A program made the translations under genes and the position numbers. Under the pieces are notes generated by a model that saw only the letters and a list, made by a program, of their open reading frames with translations, did no database searches and was not told the DNA's origin. Below are positions 24,498 through 33,649 of a stretch of DNA of 64,000 nt, in pieces; positions within the stretch are counted from its first letter, which is position 1, and every line of letters begins with the position of its first letter. Origin of the DNA: Tunturibacter empetritectus. GTDB taxonomy: Bacteria > Acidobacteriota > Terriglobia > Terriglobales > Acidobacteriaceae. The DNA lies in contig NZ_CP132932.1 of the NCBI RefSeq assembly GCF_040358985.1, positions 3,224,001 to 3,288,000 of the forward strand, given 5' to 3'.

Positions 24498-27332
24498 TTA
24501 GTCGTCATCGTCATTCTTCAGCTTCTTAGGGCGGGCGTTTAGGAGTGCCGGTATCGGGGCGTCTCCCACGGCGTCCTTCCAGAGGATCACATTCAGCTTT
24601 TGTGTATCCGAATGGTCTGCGTGACGAAAGTCCATTCTCTGAGACGCTTTCGCCCCTGGTGCAGTCTTCGTATTTGCTGTGTAGATCAGGGCGTTGTCGC
24701 GATTTCTGTAATCGGCAGAGAATGGCGGCTGACTCCCATCTCCGGTGAACAATGATCCCATCATGGAGCTGAAGGCGTCGTTGTTGTTCATCGGCGGAAG
24801 ACCAAGGAGGGTCTCCATGGTTCGCAGGACGCTGACGGTCGAGTAGAAGCGACTGTCAACGAAGGCTTCCCCGTTCGCCGTCTTTGGGGAGTATTTGCTG
24901 ACAACCAGAGCCAGACTGCGGTGCGCATCTACATGATCCGCACCGGCCTGCGCATCGTCTTCGAGAATGAAAAATGCCGTGTCGTCCCAGTAGGCCGAAT
25001 GGGATACCGCGTCGACTGCGCGGCCTACGGCCAGATCGTTGTCGGCGATGGAAGACTTAGGGGTGGGTCCGCCGGGCGTCGTTCCTGCTGTGTGGTCATT
25101 TGCGAGCCGAAGCAGTATGAAGTTTGGCATGTCGTCGTTACCTGCTTTGCGGTCGGCGACCCATCTTTCGAAGTGCTTCAGAAAGACATCGGCCCGGATC
25201 TGGTCTGGAACCCTTAGATTGAAGTCCGGCTGCTCCACTGCAAAGTGTCCGACTAACTCCGGCTTGGTTGCGATGTTTGTAGCCAGAAGCGGGATAGGCC
25301 ACGGCCATTTATTCACGCCACCACCCCACTCAGCCGGCAGTGTCTCTCCTGGCATGATGGAGGGCTTCTGGCACTTCGCTCCCTCCAGTTGCGGGCCTTC
25401 CTGCGGGTTTTCGGTTTTCTTTTCATCGCAGAATGTGGACGAGATGAATTCGCCGAAGTGGTAGTAAGTTTTGTTTTGACGCGCGAGGTTTCCCCACAGA
25501 TATCCACTGTTGGGCTCATTGATGTCAGGGATTTTTTGCAGAAGAGGATAGCCCTCGGCAACTACGCCTTCAAAGTCGTAGGTCCGCTCGTCTCCCCGGT
25601 AGCTCTGTTGCCATGTCTTCTCTAGATAGTCTGTGCCGATGGCGGCAGTCGACCAGACATGCCCGTCGCCGGACACCTCGCCCGAGTCGTAGAAGTTATC
25701 CAGCACTCCAAACTGTAGAGCGAGTTTGTGCTGATTCGGCGTGATCTCTGAGCCGTACATCGTCAGACTGGCGTCACCGTTGCCGACGGCCTTCCCGTTT
25801 TGTCTGAGATCCCCGAAGATCTGATCGTAGGTACGATTTTCTTTAATGATGTAAATGACATGCTTGATGCGATCCTGCTGGCCGCCGAAAAACTGGATCT
25901 TTTCTTCGGCTGCCTTCATTCGGTTTGACTCGACTACCTTCGCCGTCCACTGCGGAAGGTCTTGCTCCATGGTCTGCGTGTCTAACACGGCAAGAGAACC
26001 ATAAAGGAGCGTTGCGATGTAGCTGGAAGAGGCTGGCTTCGTATTCTGTGCTCCGGCGGGTTGCCGCTGTGGGAAGTTGTTTGGTCCGGTTCCTTTGCCT
26101 TTCGCTGTTGCAACATAGAGCTTTCCGTCGATGAGTCCGATCGACATTGGCATCCACTCCGTTGGCACAAAGCCTAAGGGTTCGACCATCCCCTTTTTCG
26201 CTGTTTTGGGCGAGAGCTTTCTGGTGTCAAAGACTGCGATTGCGTCGGTGATCGCGTTTGCTGCGTAGAGCTTTGAACCGTCCGGAGACAAAGCAAGTGC
26301 TTCGGGTTCAGCTCCAAAGTATGTCTGGTGTGGCAGCCGAGTGTCGAAGTAACCTTTCGTTGAGAATTGGCGGCCATCTATATTGACTGCTGCAACTGCA
26401 TCGCGGTTCGCTAATGCGACGTACATGGTCTGGCCGTCGGCTGACATCTCGAGCGCACATGGATGAGTACCCGGGGCTGTTGGAGTAACTGGTTTCAACA
26501 AACGAAGCTTTCGGCCCACGACACCGTGCTTCAGGTCCAGTTCAACGATTTCGCTTGCATTCCACAGCGCCACAAATGCACGGGTCTCATCTTTGGAGAC
26601 GCTGAGTGCGACAGGGTATGTCGAGGGGACTGCGTCGTTTTCGGCCAGATCGAACCGCGTAAGAATTGCGCCTGTAGTCGGGTCCATCAGAAGTACGTCG
26701 TCCGACAGATTATCGGCTACCAGGAGTTTTTCTGAGCTTGAGGAACCTACCACTGCAATTGCAGCCGGAAACGGTATGCCTTTATCCGCGGTGGTGCCTC
26801 CGGTCAGCAGCGTCCTCCGGCCCGCAGCGAGTTGCTGCAGAGGGATCTTGATCATGCGCTCCTGCGAGATTTTGCCCGAGTTGAAGCCATAGACGGCGAT
26901 ACCGCTACCGGTGTCATCTTTCTCGGTGCCGAGGGGATCGGTTTCGGACCCCATGCTTGCGTATATATGTTTACCGTCGCGGCTGAAGGCCAGTCCCGAA
27001 TAAAGCGTCTGTCTGGCCTTTACCGGGGTTCTGTCGTCCGGGAAGTCTTCTACCACACCGGTCTGAGTGTCCATTACCGCGAGGGACTGTTTGTAACCGG
27101 ACTCGAAGGTTCCGTAGCCTGCGTTGACGGTGATGACATAACGTTTATCCGGAGAGATGGCCATCGAGAGGGGCAGCCCATTGAGCCTCTGCGGATTGCC
27201 GAGTACTGGCTGCAGGATTTCCTTGCTCGTGGGAAGATCGATACTTGTCGAGCCAGATTGTGCTGCCATTGAAGCGGCATTCACGATGAGTGTCACTGCC
27301 AGTAATTGAGCAGCATGCTGTCGGGTTGTCAT
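24498..27332 (-). CDS. Secreted YVTN-propeller / phosphoesterase fusion protein
   Basis: The 944-residue protein has a signal peptide. Residues ~50-450 form a YncE/YVTN-like seven-bladed propeller with repeated LSPDGSKLYAAN-type strands. From ~475 it is a phosphoesterase of the acid phosphatase/phospholipase C (AcpA/PlcC-like, PF04185) superfamily: IKHVIYIIKENRTYDQIFGD, RLANDHTAGT and FILEDDAQAGADHVDAHRS carry the metal and nucleophile-site residues. It would hydrolyse phosphomonoesters or phospholipids outside the inner membrane. It ends in an acidic KLKNDDDD tail. It stands alone, divergent from the KdsC-like gene. Confidence 0.88.
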   Translation of the reverse strand: MTTRQHAAQLLAVTLIVNAASMAAQSGSTSIDLPTSKEILQPVLGNPQRLNGLPLSMAISPDKRYVITVNAGYGTFESGYKQSLAVMDTQTGVVEDFPDDRTPVKARQTLYSGLAFSRDGKHIYASMGSETDPLGTEKDDTGSGIAVYGFNSGKISQERMIKIPLQQLAAGRRTLLTGGTTADKGIPFPAAIAVVGSSSSEKLLVADNLSDDVLLMDPTTGAILTRFDLAENDAVPSTYPVALSVSKDETRAFVALWNASEIVELDLKHGVVGRKLRLLKPVTPTAPGTHPCALEMSADGQTMYVALANRDAVAAVNIDGRQFSTKGYFDTRLPHQTYFGAEPEALALSPDGSKLYAANAITDAIAVFDTRKLSPKTAKKGMVEPLGFVPTEWMPMSIGLIDGKLYVATAKGKGTGPNNFPQRQPAGAQNTKPASSSYIATLLYGSLAVLDTQTMEQDLPQWTAKVVESNRMKAAEEKIQFFGGQQDRIKHVIYIIKENRTYDQIFGDLRQNGKAVGNGDASLTMYGSEITPNQHKLALQFGVLDNFYDSGEVSGDGHVWSTAAIGTDYLEKTWQQSYRGDERTYDFEGVVAEGYPLLQKIPDINEPNSGYLWGNLARQNKTYYHFGEFISSTFCDEKKTENPQEGPQLEGAKCQKPSIMPGETLPAEWGGGVNKWPWPIPLLATNIATKPELVGHFAVEQPDFNLRVPDQIRADVFLKHFERWVADRKAGNDDMPNFILLRLANDHTAGTTPGGPTPKSSIADNDLAVGRAVDAVSHSAYWDDTAFFILEDDAQAGADHVDAHRSLALVVSKYSPKTANGEAFVDSRFYSTVSVLRTMETLLGLPPMNNNDAFSSMMGSLFTGDGSQPPFSADYRNRDNALIYTANTKTAPGAKASQRMDFRHADHSDTQKLNVILWKDAVGDAPIPALLNARPKKLKNDDDD

Positions 27333-27454
27333 TGTGACAGATTAGCAAGTTCTCTGTTGATCAAGTATTAAAGGCGGTTTCGGCACGAAAGGCTATGTAG
27401 AGCCTTTGTCAGGTGCCCAGTCTGTACTTTGGGGACTGCATTAGAATCGTTTTC

Positions 27455-28039
27455 ATGTCTGACACTGCTCTTGCTTATCTCGCTTCCCCCGACGTGTTGG
27501 CCCGTGCCCGTAAGATCAAACTGTTTCTGATGGACGTGGATGGCACTCTGACCGATGGCGGCGTCTGTCTGATCTCGACGACTTCTGCTGACGGGTCTGC
27601 GGATGCTGTCGTCTCCGAGATGAAGGTCTTCAATGCGCAAGACGGACAAGGGCTGTCGCTTGCCCACACGATGGGGATTCAGACAGGGTTCATCACCGGT
27701 CGATCTTCGCCCGCAGTCGCCCGGCGCGCCAAAGAACTGAAGGTCACTTTTGTCTATCTAGGGCAGGCGAAGAAGACCGAGGCGTTCGAGGAGTGCATGC
27801 GGAAGGCGGGTGTGACCGAAGAGGAAGTTGCCTATATGGGTGATGATCTGCCGGACATTCCGCTGGCGCAGCGAGCTGGATTGGCTGTGTGCGTGGCCGA
27901 TGGGGCGCCTGAGTTGAGGGCGATCTGTCACTTTACGACTCGCCGACTTGCTGGACGGGGCACCGCGCGCGAAGTGGTGGAGCTTATCTTGAAGGCGCAG
28001 GGACGATGGGACGAGGCAGTGCCACAAGCGCTTGCCTAA
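27455..28039 (+). CDS. HAD phosphatase, KdsC-like (KDO-8-phosphate phosphatase family)
   Basis: About 194 residues from the ATG at 27455. The HAD motifs are MDVDGTLTDG (nucleophile and second Asp), FITGRSS, K in GQAKKTEAF and YMGDDLPDIPL. The insertion after the first motif (SEMKVFNAQDGQGLSLAHTM) is the KdsC signature. By family it releases phosphate from KDO-8-P in lipopolysaccharide core synthesis; some relatives act on other nonulosonate-9-phosphates. Other kds genes are not nearby. Its stop overlaps the end of the convergent encapsulin remnant. Confidence 0.88.
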   Translation: MSDTALAYLASPDVLARARKIKLFLMDVDGTLTDGGVCLISTTSADGSADAVVSEMKVFNAQDGQGLSLAHTMGIQTGFITGRSSPAVARRAKELKVTFVYLGQAKKTEAFEECMRKAGVTEEEVAYMGDDLPDIPLAQRAGLAVCVADGAPELRAICHFTTRRLAGRGTAREVVELILKAQGRWDEAVPQALA

Positions 28040-28338
28040 GACTTCACAGAAGGCGCGAGGACTACCGATGCCTCACTTGTCAGGAGACGAAACGTAAAGG
28101 TCTCCTGGAGGTAGAGCCGAACGACAGCATCGGTGTGACTGAGATAGCCGATAGAGACATCCTGCCCGATGTTGAGCTCGAAGTCGCCGCCGCGCGTGGT
28201 TAGCACAAAGGCTCCCTCTATAGCAGGTGCCCAGATGATATTGCCGTCGACGAGACGCTTGACGTGTTCGAGAACGGGATGCCCATAGTCGCGTGTCTTC
28301 GCGAGCTCTGTATACGCGTTGGCGCCAAGCAGGATGCT
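28036..28338 (-). pseudogene. Encapsulin (CFP29/linocin-like family 1 shell protein), C-terminal remnant
   Basis: The 100-codon frame has no start codon and begins directly after an in-frame TAA at 28339-28341. Its translation matches the last ~100 of ~265 residues of family 1 encapsulins of the M. tuberculosis CFP29 type: ILLGANAYTEL, EHVKRLVDGNIIWAPAIEG, AFVLTTRGGDFELNIGQDV, SIGYLSHTDAVVRLYLQE and TFTFRLLTSEASVVL. Family 1 encapsulins build 24-60 nm protein cages, commonly around a DyP peroxidase or ferritin-like cargo. The N-terminal arm, E-loop and most of the P-domain are missing. The 3' part is well preserved, which suggests a recent loss, and no cargo gene is adjacent. Confidence 0.8.
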
Positions 28339-28664
28339 TTAGTTGCTCGCTGGTCTATGAAAAAGCCAGGGCGAACTAGCCCTTCGTTTTCGATGGTGCG
28401 AACCGATGGTGATCGGTTTTGCTGAAGTGCTCTCCTAGAGTTTACGGTACCGTCCAGCTGAGTTTCTGGTGAGAAGGAGAGGACAGTGGATCGAATTGAC
28501 TGCTACATGAGGCTGTGAAGCAGAGGGAATCTCCGAGATGCTAAGTTGTCGTGATAGGCACATGCCGCCGGGACGATGTGATGTCAGTGCAAAGGACTGT
28601 GCAGTGAAGTGATCAAGCCGCCTGTGGAACGTGTGGTGCGAGGCCTTTTGCGAGGTTGTAATCT
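28339..28664. other. Gene-free stretch next to the encapsulin remnant
   Basis: No intact gene is seen. On the minus strand, in another frame than the remnant, about 28341-28485 reads without stop (FSPETQLDG ... GLVRPGFFIDQRATK) but matches no family I recognise. Two hairpins occur: AGGGC-gaacta-GCCCT at about 28368-28383, and AACCGAT/ATCGGTT at 28401-28418. The lost 5' part of the encapsulin gene is not found here. Confidence 0.5.
28401..28420 (+). terminator. Hairpin with short T-run, weak terminator candidate
   Basis: AACCGAT-ggtg-ATCGGTT is followed by TT (TTTT including the arm). It could end readthrough between the convergent genes, but the stem is only moderately GC-rich. Confidence 0.3.
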
Positions 28665-30236
28665 CTAAAGATTTCGCGCGTTCATCTCGCCGGCAAGATA
28701 CTCTGAGGCGCGCATCGAGAGTGCCAGGATGGTCATCGTTGGGTTTTGCCAACCGGCACTTACGAAGCTCGCTCCATCAACGACGAATAGATTCTTATGA
28801 TCGTGGCTCTGGCACCACTTATTCAGCACGCTCTTCTTCGGATCATCGCCCATGCGACAGGTTCCGACTTCATGGATACTGTACCCCGGTGGATTGGGAA
28901 CGGTATTTTTCGAAAGCACTTCGAATCCAGCCGCATCCGCCACTGAGCAGCCAACTTCGACCGCATCCTTCGCCATGTCGAACTCGTTGTCGGTGTACCT
29001 GGTCTCGATACGAAGCACAGGAATACCCCACGCGTCCACCTTCTCCTTATCGATGCGGACGTGGTTCTCGTAACGCCCGAGTACCTCTCCCATCACGGTG
29101 ATGTAAAAGGCGCTTCCGTTGTAATCGTGCAGCTTCTGCTGCAACTCCGCGCCATACGCCGCGAAGTTGCGTGGGTCTACCCCACCCATACGGCTGGTTA
29201 TATTCAGCGCGTAGCCACGCAAGAACTTGTCATACTTCGTTGTAATGTTGCGGAAGCGCGGCACGATTGCTGAGCCACCCATCAACTGTGCTGTTGCCTT
29301 GCCATTGCGCGCCTCAGGCACCGAACAGGTGACGCCCGGTCCGTAGATCTGGTCCATCAGGTAGTGCCCCATAACGCCGCTCGAGTTGGCGAGATTTGAG
29401 TTTAACAGCAGGCGAGTACTCTCAAGCGTTCCCGCGGCCAACACAACTACGCGGGCTTTCACATGCATCTCCCGGCGCGAGAGCCTATCAATGAAGTTGC
29501 ACCCATTCGCTAGGCCAGTGTTCTTGTCGACTGTAATCTGCCGAACTACGGCATTAGCAATTGAGGTCAGTTTGCCAGTTTGTTCCGCATCCGGCAGCAG
29601 AAGATTCACCGAACTCGCCAAGCCATCGCGGCCTTGCGCGCGGCGCTGCTTGCAGACTGGCATGTTGTACGCCTGCGAAGCTTTGATAAACCGCTGCATC
29701 GACTCGGACCACCCATCATCGACAGGAACGAAGTTGCCATTTGGCATCTGCGGTGGACCGTCCTGTGCGCCCGCCACCTGGAAGATATCTTCTACGCGTG
29801 AATAGTACGGCGCCAGGTCGGCAAGATTGATAGGCCAGTCTTCGCCGAAACCATCATGCGACTTGCCCTTGAACTCGTAGTCACTCAATCGGAAGGACTG
29901 ACGCGACCAGAAGAGCGAGCGACCGCCGAACAGGCGTACGCGTACCCAGTTGTACGGATTCGCGGGATCGAAGGTGTATGGAACCTCTTCTTCGTCTACC
30001 CAGACGTTCGCGTTGAATTCGTTCGCCTGGAAGACATGCTCCAACCGCCCGGGTGGTTTGAAGCCGCGATACGGCAGATCGTACGCGGGCTTGCGCTGTG
30101 CATCTCTGGCTACGTCGGCTACCGGACCCGCGTTCAGCATCAGGCATCGAATGCCCTTCTCGGTCAGGATCTTGGCAGCCATGCCGCCGGCGTGACCCGA
30201 CCCAATAATTAATACATCGAAGGTTGTGTCTGTCAT
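28665..30236 (-). CDS. GMC-family FAD oxidoreductase (glucose/gluconate dehydrogenase large-subunit type)
   Basis: The 523-residue protein has the N-terminal FAD motif [13 protein letters not shown], the GGRSLFW segment, [16 protein letters not shown], and the C-terminal catalytic region [12 protein letters not shown] (His) with [15 protein letters not shown] (Asn). These place it in the glucose-methanol-choline family, close to membrane dehydrogenase large subunits. It lies 27 bases after the gluconate-dehydrogenase subunit-3-like gene, so the two probably form a periplasmic sugar or polyol dehydrogenase. No cytochrome subunit follows. It carries no evident signal peptide and may be co-exported with its RR-signal partner. 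Confidence 0.92.
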   Translation of the reverse strand: MTDTTFDVLIIGSGHAGGMAAKILTEKGIRCLMLNAGPVADVARDAQRKPAYDLPYRGFKPPGRLEHVFQANEFNANVWVDEEEVPYTFDPANPYNWVRVRLFGGRSLFWSRQSFRLSDYEFKGKSHDGFGEDWPINLADLAPYYSRVEDIFQVAGAQDGPPQMPNGNFVPVDDGWSESMQRFIKASQAYNMPVCKQRRAQGRDGLASSVNLLLPDAEQTGKLTSIANAVVRQITVDKNTGLANGCNFIDRLSRREMHVKARVVVLAAGTLESTRLLLNSNLANSSGVMGHYLMDQIYGPGVTCSVPEARNGKATAQLMGGSAIVPRFRNITTKYDKFLRGYALNITSRMGGVDPRNFAAYGAELQQKLHDYNGSAFYITVMGEVLGRYENHVRIDKEKVDAWGIPVLRIETRYTDNEFDMAKDAVEVGCSVADAAGFEVLSKNTVPNPPGYSIHEVGTCRMGDDPKKSVLNKWCQSHDHKNLFVVDGASFVSAGWQNPTMTILALSMRASEYLAGEMNARNL

Positions 30237-30263
30237 TGTTTTTATCTGGGGAGTCGCTTACTT

Positions 30264-30977
30264 CTAACGCGGGTAGGAAGGCATGGAGTGCGCGGCCTTG
30301 GGTACAGCCATCACATGCGGAGGCAGGTGCGTGGAGGTTGCGCCGAGGCCGGCCATATCTGGCTCGATCGGAGACCAGTAGAGTCCGCCCGTTACCCAGT
30401 CCTGGCCGGCAGCCGCCCCGGCATCGTCCCAGACCTTTGAGTTCATCGTCGCAGTCCGGATGTCTTCATGAGCGATGTTGATGAAGTCCGCGTGCAGTTC
30501 GGTGGGTGGATGGTCCGTCATCCAGGTGCGCAGCCACGGCTTGATGAGCGCATCCGCCTGGGTTGTGTTCAACTGCGCGAACGGCTGCTTGTACTCGCTC
30601 TTTGCTTGTGCGTTGAGCCAATCCAATCCACCGCTGTATACCTTTCGGCGCGCCTCGGGTGATTTCCCGATCAGGAAGTCGAGGAACATGGGGGTTCCCG
30701 CCTGGATCGCGCCTGGCTTACTGCCGAGAGGTGGCAGAAGTAAGTCACATAGCCGCGTGAAAGTAGCAAGTTGAACAGGAGTAAAAAACTTCGCCTCCAT
30801 CTCCGCGATCCCATCGGGGGCTTCAGTGACCGGCAGCGGCGTCTTGGGATTCAGTCCCAGTGTCCACGCTACAGGAGCCGGTGGCGGCGGCTCGGGGTTC
30901 GCTTTCTGCTGAGCTAGCAGTGCCTTCGGAAGAAATCCTACCGAGATGACAGCGCGAACGAATTCACGACGCAGCAT
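30264..30977 (-). CDS. Gluconate 2-dehydrogenase subunit 3-like protein (Tat-exported)
   Basis: The 237-residue protein has an RR-containing leader (MLRREFVRAVISVGFLPKAL), followed by a Pro-rich linker and a helical domain beginning FTPVQLATFTRLCDLLLP, which marks the gluconate 2-dehydrogenase subunit 3 family. An AAAGGAGAG site sits right before ATG 30977. The small subunit typically escorts the FAD large subunit through the Tat pathway. It is the first gene of a two-gene unit with the GMC enzyme. Confidence 0.9.
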   Translation of the reverse strand: MLRREFVRAVISVGFLPKALLAQQKANPEPPPPAPVAWTLGLNPKTPLPVTEAPDGIAEMEAKFFTPVQLATFTRLCDLLLPPLGSKPGAIQAGTPMFLDFLIGKSPEARRKVYSGGLDWLNAQAKSEYKQPFAQLNTTQADALIKPWLRTWMTDHPPTELHADFINIAHEDIRTATMNSKVWDDAGAAAGQDWVTGGLYWSPIEPDMAGLGATSTHLPPHVMAVPKAAHSMPSYPR

Positions 30978-31395
30978 AACTCTCCTTTTGCTTACACAAA
31001 GATTACACTCCAACTTCTTCTGGCGTCCAACACGTGCAGCGGCAGGTGAGCTTGAGCGAATGAACTCGTGAGTCATCTCTGGCTTTCGTGCGAACAGGCA
31101 CGGCGAGTTGGAATTTGTCAGGTCGTAGCCCGAGCATGCGAGGTGTTCGCTTTGCCGTGATACCAGATGAAGCTGGCAGAGTCGTCAGCGTGAGTGGGAC
31201 GACGACCATACGGTTATAAAGCCCGGGCGGACGCACGAGATTTAGGGAGGATGCTGGGGGCACAACTGCGCGGGCTTATCAGTCCGGCTTATCCGCATCA
31301 TCCTCAAATCGCCATGTGTCCTCATCACGGGTCTTATGTTTCGGCCAGAACTTAAATCAACGTACTAACTCGATTTTTATCGATTACTTTAAACA
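30978..31395. other. Intergenic stretch without a recognised gene
   Basis: It contains the 5' region of the dehydrogenase operon. An 86-codon minus-strand frame (31003-31263) has no recognisable motif, and its end abuts the AAAGGAG site of the dehydrogenase gene. I see no repeats of the families found elsewhere. The segment 31340-31395 is AT-rich. Confidence 0.5.
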
Positions 31396-32835
31396 CTATC
31401 GCTGACTGCTTGGCGTGATGCGGTGTAGCCGAACTCGATCAAGAGTTGCGGCTGCAGCTAGAACGGCCTCATCGGCGTAGGCGCGTGCGGTGAGTTGGAT
31501 GGCTATGGGGAGATTTTCTGGGGAGCGGGCGATGGGGACTACAGCGGATGGGGAGCCTAAGAGGTTGGACCACTGGGTGTAGCGCATGGCGTCGAGGTAG
31601 GCGAGCTGGGCCGGTGCGCCTGCGTGGGCGGAAGCGCCTGCGTGCTCTAGGGTCCACTGGCGTTCGCCGTGGCGGAAGGCGGGGATGGAGCAGACGGGGC
31701 TGAGAAGGATGGGGAAGGCGCGCATCTCTTCGAGGAGCAAGGAGCGGATGGGGTCGATCGCGGCCCAGGTTTGGAGGAGTTCGTTCGCGGTGGGCGGTGG
31801 GAGGGTGTGGGCTATGTCGAGGAAGTCAAGGAAGGTCGGGCTGAGGAGAGAGTGTTGGTCTGGCTTATGGGGTTCGAGGAGCATGGCGCCGCAGCGGACG
31901 AAGAGGGTGTACCAGAGCTGACGGGCGGCTTCGAGCGCCTTGGGCCGGAAGGGTTCGACGCGGAAGCCCTGGCGGCGCAGGGATTCGGCTGCGGTGAGGA
32001 CGGCCTGGCGGGTCTCGGGGGTGACGGGGGCGATGCCATCGTCCTCAAAGTAGCCGATGGGGATTCGTTTTACGTCGTCGAGGGAGACGGGGCGGTAGGG
32101 GACGGGGGCGGCGATGGGGTCAGTATCGAGCGCTCCGGAGACGACGCGGAAGAGCAGGGAGACGTCGGCGATGGTGCGGGCCATGGGGCCGATGGTTCCT
32201 AGTAGCGAGAAGGGGCCGGCGCAGGGCGGGAGGTGTCCCGCGGCGGGGATGCGGCCGGGGGTTGGCTTGAGGGCGCAGATGCCGGTGAAGTGGGCGGGGG
32301 TGCGGACGGAGCCTCCGCCGTCGCTGCCGAGGCCACCGGCGGAGAGGCCGGCGGCGATGGCGGCGGCTTCGCCGCCACTGGAGCCTCCGGCGGTGCGGGT
32401 GAGGTCCCAGGGGTTGTTGGTGCGGCCGTAGAGGCGGTTGTCGGTCTCATAGGCCATGAGGAACTCGGGGCAGTTGGTGGTGCCGAGGATGATGGCCCCG
32501 GCGGCGCGGAGGCGTTTGACGGCCTCGGCGTCATGGGCCGGGACGTGGCCCTGGTGGAGGAGGCTGCCGGTCTCGCAGCGGTGGCCGGCGACCGAGATGG
32601 AGGCTTTGATGGTGAGGGGGAGGCCGTGGAGGGGGCCTCGGTCTCCTGTGGCGTTGTCGAGGGAGCGGGCTTGTTTGCGGATGCGGTCAGGATCGAAGTC
32701 GATGAGGGCGTTGAGCTGGGGGTTGAGCTGCTCGATGCGGATGATGTGCTCTTCGGCCAGCTCCAGGGCGGAGATCTTGCGCGTGGCGAGGAGGGCGAGG
32801 AGATCGACTGCGGGCTGGGTTAGGAGATCGGACAT
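31396..32835 (-). CDS. Amidase-signature-family amidase
   Basis: The 479-residue protein has the Ser-cisSer-Lys triad: Lys in LPLTIKAS, cis-Ser in TAGGSSGGEAA and the nucleophile Ser in GSDGGGSVRTPA (usually GSDTGGS). Fatty-acid-amide hydrolase, GatA-like and nylon-oligomer hydrolases share this core. No gatB/gatC lies beside it and the specificity segments are not GatA-like, so a general amidase is more likely. It is flanked by repeat-rich DNA upstream and stands alone. Confidence 0.9.
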   Translation of the reverse strand: MSDLLTQPAVDLLALLATRKISALELAEEHIIRIEQLNPQLNALIDFDPDRIRKQARSLDNATGDRGPLHGLPLTIKASISVAGHRCETGSLLHQGHVPAHDAEAVKRLRAAGAIILGTTNCPEFLMAYETDNRLYGRTNNPWDLTRTAGGSSGGEAAAIAAGLSAGGLGSDGGGSVRTPAHFTGICALKPTPGRIPAAGHLPPCAGPFSLLGTIGPMARTIADVSLLFRVVSGALDTDPIAAPVPYRPVSLDDVKRIPIGYFEDDGIAPVTPETRQAVLTAAESLRRQGFRVEPFRPKALEAARQLWYTLFVRCGAMLLEPHKPDQHSLLSPTFLDFLDIAHTLPPPTANELLQTWAAIDPIRSLLLEEMRAFPILLSPVCSIPAFRHGERQWTLEHAGASAHAGAPAQLAYLDAMRYTQWSNLLGSPSAVVPIARSPENLPIAIQLTARAYADEAVLAAAATLDRVRLHRITPSSQR

Positions 32836-33189
32836 CTCTTTGGGTTATACCGGATGTTTCTTGCGGGAGAGGAAGTCAAGGGTAAGTGGTAGCTTTGGTA
32901 TGACCAATTTGTTGTGGAAATTAGAGAGCTTTGGGTTTTTGTGGTGATTTGTGGTGGATTTTAGGGGGATGTCACGGTTTTTTGCATTGATTGGTTGGGG
33001 TTTTGCCGGGTTTTGCGGTTGATGAGTGTCGTTGCAAAGTGTGGTGGTTTGTGTGGTGCTAGATGGTCTCGTGATGGTTCTTTGTGTGGCTGCTAGGTGC
33101 AGATTTTCGTAACCGACCTGCGGCGGGGTGGAGTGAAGGTGACGGCGGGTTTTTCGCTGTGCTGCTCATAAGGAAGTTGTGATGACGCG
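32836..33189. other. Strongly G+T-skewed non-coding stretch
   Basis: No gene is seen. Between about 32900 and 33080 the plus strand is almost free of C, with runs of GGTTTT, TGTGGTGGTTTG and similar. The minus strand is correspondingly an A/C-rich low-complexity sequence. Confidence 0.6.
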
Positions 33190-33649
33190 GGTTGGATAAC
33201 GGCAAGCGCAACAATGACGATACCGGCGAGTGCAGCCGCGACATGCAAGTGCAAATACAGGGGTCCTTCGCTGCGCTCAGGATGACGACTCAAACAAGAG
33301 CAGCAACGGCAGCAAAACAACAAAGCAGCAACAGCAGCAGTGACGGCAGTGAAAGTGCAACAGCAATTGCAATTGCAACAGCAACAGCAAAGACAAATGC
33401 GGGGGTTCTTCGCTTCGCTCAGAATGACAGCGTAAAACTAGCAACAGCAACAGCAACGGCAAATGCAGATTCCCTTCGGGAATGACAAGCGAAAAGGATT
33501 CGTTTCGGGGGTGACGAAAGCAGGTTCCCCATTCGACTTCGCTCAGGGCAGGCTCTTCGGGAAGGACAAAAAGGAGAGGCAAGAGCAGCAGCGTAATGGT
33601 GGTAGATGCGAAATGCCGGAGTTTTAGAACAGGCGCGAACAGGCGAGGC
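33190..33649. repeat. Repeat cluster after the giant ASPIC protein gene
   Basis: It contains GGGGTCCTTCGCTGCGCTCA-type elements at about 33256-33286 and 33400-33430, the short GCAGATTCCCTTCGGGAATG element at about 33464-33486, a degenerate CATTCGACTTCGCTCAGG element at about 33530-33550, and between them CAGCAACAGCAACGGCAA-type low-complexity runs. The elements can fold into hairpins and may end transcription of the minus-strand cluster. Confidence 0.8.

Noticed and set aside
28401..28418. Hairpin AACCGAT/ATCGGTT as a recombination site for the encapsulin loss
   Set aside because: No matching copy or target duplication found at the remnant boundary; kept only as a weak terminator candidate.
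28435..28752. 105-codon minus-strand frame overlapping the GMC gene end
   Set aside because: Overlaps real coding sequence out of frame and reads without family features.
31003..31263. 86-codon minus-strand frame upstream of the dehydrogenase operon
   Set aside because: No motif, no ribosome site, unusual composition; treated as non-coding.
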